Below are positions 62,959 through 64,000 of a stretch of DNA of 64,000 bases, one piece after another. The DNA comes from Bradyrhizobium arachidis (GTDB lineage: Bacteria > Pseudomonadota > Alphaproteobacteria > Rhizobiales > Xanthobacteraceae). The notes beneath the pieces were generated by a model. That model saw nothing but the letters and a program-made list of their open reading frames with translations. It was not told the origin of the DNA and did not search any database. The stretch lies in contig NZ_CP030050.1 of NCBI RefSeq assembly GCF_015291705.1, positions 5,208,001 to 5,272,000 of the forward strand, in the 5' to 3' direction. A program made the position numbers and the translations under genes. Numbering within the stretch: the stretch's first letter is position 1; each line of letters begins with the position of its first letter.

Positions 62959-63774
62959 TCAATCCACCGCCTTCACCACATCCGGCGGCTGCGAGGCGTA
63001 ATACGCCGCGGCCTGCTCGATCTCCTGCGGCGTCATCGCGCGGGCGATGTTGCGCATCTGCTGGCTGATGTCGTTGCGGCGCTCGCCGGAGGCGAAGGCC
63101 TGCAGCTGCGCCTTCATGTAGGCCTCGGACTGGCCCTCGAGCCACGGGCTGCCGGTCTTGTTGTCGAGGCTGCCATGACACGAGCCGCAGGGCGCGATGC
63201 CGCGCATCGGCGCGCCATAGATAACGATGTTCGGCTTTGGCAGTTGCGGCGTCGGGTGATAGGCCGGCAGCCGCGGCAGATAGGCGTAATAGTTGGAGAG
63301 ATCGGCGATCTCCTGGTCCGTCAGGTTGACGGCGAACGGCGACATCACTGCATTGGTGCGCGCGCCCGAGCGGAAATCATGCAACTCCTTGTAGATCACG
63401 GCGGCATACTGGCCGGCGAGGTTCGGGGAGTCCGCGCGGCTGATGCCGGTCGGGCCATGGCAGATCGCGCAGCGCTGCGCCAGCGTCGCGCCGCGACCGA
63501 TCGCCTCCTGGCTCGGACGCGCCAGCGTGTGCGAGGTGAGCACGACCTCCGACAGGCGCTTTGTCTGCTCGGGCGCTGCGACGTTCGCCGCGCGTTGCGG
63601 CACGCCGGCGGCGCTGCAGATCGCGTCCCAGACATTGGCGAACTGGACCCAGGGTTGCGCGAAAGGCAGCACGATGAAGCCCACAATCACCGTCACGACG
63701 AGAATTGCGGCGGTGATGCCGACGCTTCTTGTGAAATGCCAGTTGCTGAAGGTGAAGAGGTCGCGCGCGCTCAT
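62959..63774 (-). CDS. Membrane-anchored dihaem cytochrome c (c4-like)
   Basis: A 271-residue c-type cytochrome. An N-terminal membrane anchor (VGITAAILVVTVIVGFIVLP, about residues 18-37) is uncleaved in appearance. Two haem-binding motifs follow: CAICH in the first domain and CGSCH in the second, with methionines in NAVMSPFAVNLTD and the QQMRNIARAMTPQE segment as likely sixth ligands. It passes electrons in the periplasm. ATG 63774 overlaps the stop of the truncated upstream gene (TGATG), so the two form a unit, probably a respiratory chain complex. Confidence 0.87.
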   Translation of the reverse strand: MSARDLFTFSNWHFTRSVGITAAILVVTVIVGFIVLPFAQPWVQFANVWDAICSAAGVPQRAANVAAPEQTKRLSEVVLTSHTLARPSQEAIGRGATLAQRCAICHGPTGISRADSPNLAGQYAAVIYKELHDFRSGARTNAVMSPFAVNLTDQEIADLSNYYAYLPRLPAYHPTPQLPKPNIVIYGAPMRGIAPCGSCHGSLDNKTGSPWLEGQSEAYMKAQLQAFASGERRNDISQQMRNIARAMTPQEIEQAAAYYASQPPDVVKAVD

Positions 63775-64000
63775 CACTGCGCTCCCACATAGACGGCCGG
63801 CACTGACGTGCCCTCGGTCAGCGCCAGCGTCAGGATCGGATAGCCGTAATTGGTGAGCGTGAGGCCGATCATCAGCGCCACCCAGAGCGCATGCGTGTTG
63901 AGCGCGATCGGCACGGTCGCCGGCTGGTGCACGGCAATGGCGAAGCGATAGGGACCCGCATCGGCCTGCGGTGCGCGCATGCCGCGCGCCAGGACCACCA
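63774..64000 (-). CDS. C-terminal fragment of a membrane protein, cut by the window edge
   Basis: The last 75 codons of a gene that enters from the right edge. It ends with one hydrophobic segment (HALWVALMIGLTLTNYGYPILTLAL) followed by TEGTSVPAVYVGAQ; the middle has FAIAVHQPATVP. The overlap with the dihaem cytochrome gene suggests a partner in the same respiratory or electron-transfer complex. I do not recognise the family from this fragment. Confidence 0.6.
   Translation of the reverse strand, partial: VVLARGMRAPQADAGPYRFAIAVHQPATVPIALNTHALWVALMIGLTLTNYGYPILTLALTEGTSVPAVYVGAQ

Noticed and set aside
1..64000. CRISPR arrays, rRNA genes, insertion sequences with transposase, riboswitches
   Set aside because: I looked for regularly spaced repeats, rRNA signatures, intact transposases and leader aptamers near metC, cysK and the transporters and saw none. 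The only transposon-like sequence is the TnpB-like domain fused to PspA.

Overview
The window looks like chromosome from a Bradyrhizobium-like alphaproteobacterium (Hyphomicrobiales, Nitrobacteraceae). The reasons are uniformly high G+C with GC-rich third positions, an Aap-type general amino acid ABC transporter, a pcm-like / tolC / popZ-like / valS gene order, and several kinds of GC-rich palindromic intergenic repeat that I know from that genus. This is recognition by eye; nothing was searched.

Layout. 0-0.4 kb: the 5' end of an unknown gene and tRNA-Arg(UCU). 0.8-8.2 kb: an alpha-2-macroglobulin with a thioester and PbpC, a periplasmic defence and peptidoglycan pair. 8.3-12 kb: an ArnT-like glycosyltransferase, a PAP2 phosphatase, a polyprenyl-phosphate GT2 and a small LAB_N protein, tightly packed and probably a lipid A/LPS sugar-modification operon. 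12-15 kb (minus): a Na/Pi cotransporter and cystathionine beta-lyase. 15.4-19.9 kb: aapJQMP. 20-21.6 kb: a DUF805 protein and cysteine synthase. 22.2-31.4 kb: a four-gene RND efflux operon (outer membrane factor, adaptor and two permeases of MdtBC type). 31.5-33.9 kb: a DTW-domain protein and a two-gene ABC-2 exporter, then tRNA-Cys. 34-36.3 kb: a poorly coding stretch of small and decayed genes. 36.7-43.4 kb: an amide module made of a frameshifted binding protein, a fused permease/ATPase, an acetamidase, an AraC-acetamidase fusion and a RidA protein. 43.4-44.7 kb: noncoding repeat elements. 44.7-49.1 kb: a membrane protein with an unusual LIV-type binding protein, and an OFA-family MFS transporter. 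49.4-53 kb: a PspA / YqiJ / flotillin membrane-stress operon. 53.2-57.7 kb: a secreted protein, tRNA-Asn, a PIMT-like methyltransferase, TolC and a PopZ-like protein. 57.8-64 kb: valS, mpg, lipA, a COQ10/RatA-type START protein, a dihaem cytochrome c and a truncated membrane gene.

The best candidates for something undescribed are these. (1) In the PspA/YqiJ/flotillin operon, the PspA protein carries an N-terminal domain that reads like the N-terminal part of TnpB, the IS605-type RNA-guided nuclease, without any nuclease domain. It is preceded by a perfect 10+10 bp palindrome and has a consensus internal ribosome binding site exactly at the start of the PspA part. (2) An AraC-type regulator is fused in frame to a complete acetamidase/formamidase, next to a stand-alone paralogue and its transporter. 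(3) A roughly 500 bp noncoding element at 43.57-44.09 kb may be a structured or repeated element. (4) A LIV-type binding protein has an extra N-terminal domain and no permease nearby.

Gene starts were moved from the longest frame where a signal peptide, a Shine-Dalgarno match or an ATGA/TGATG overlap supported it. Residue numbers refer to these starts.
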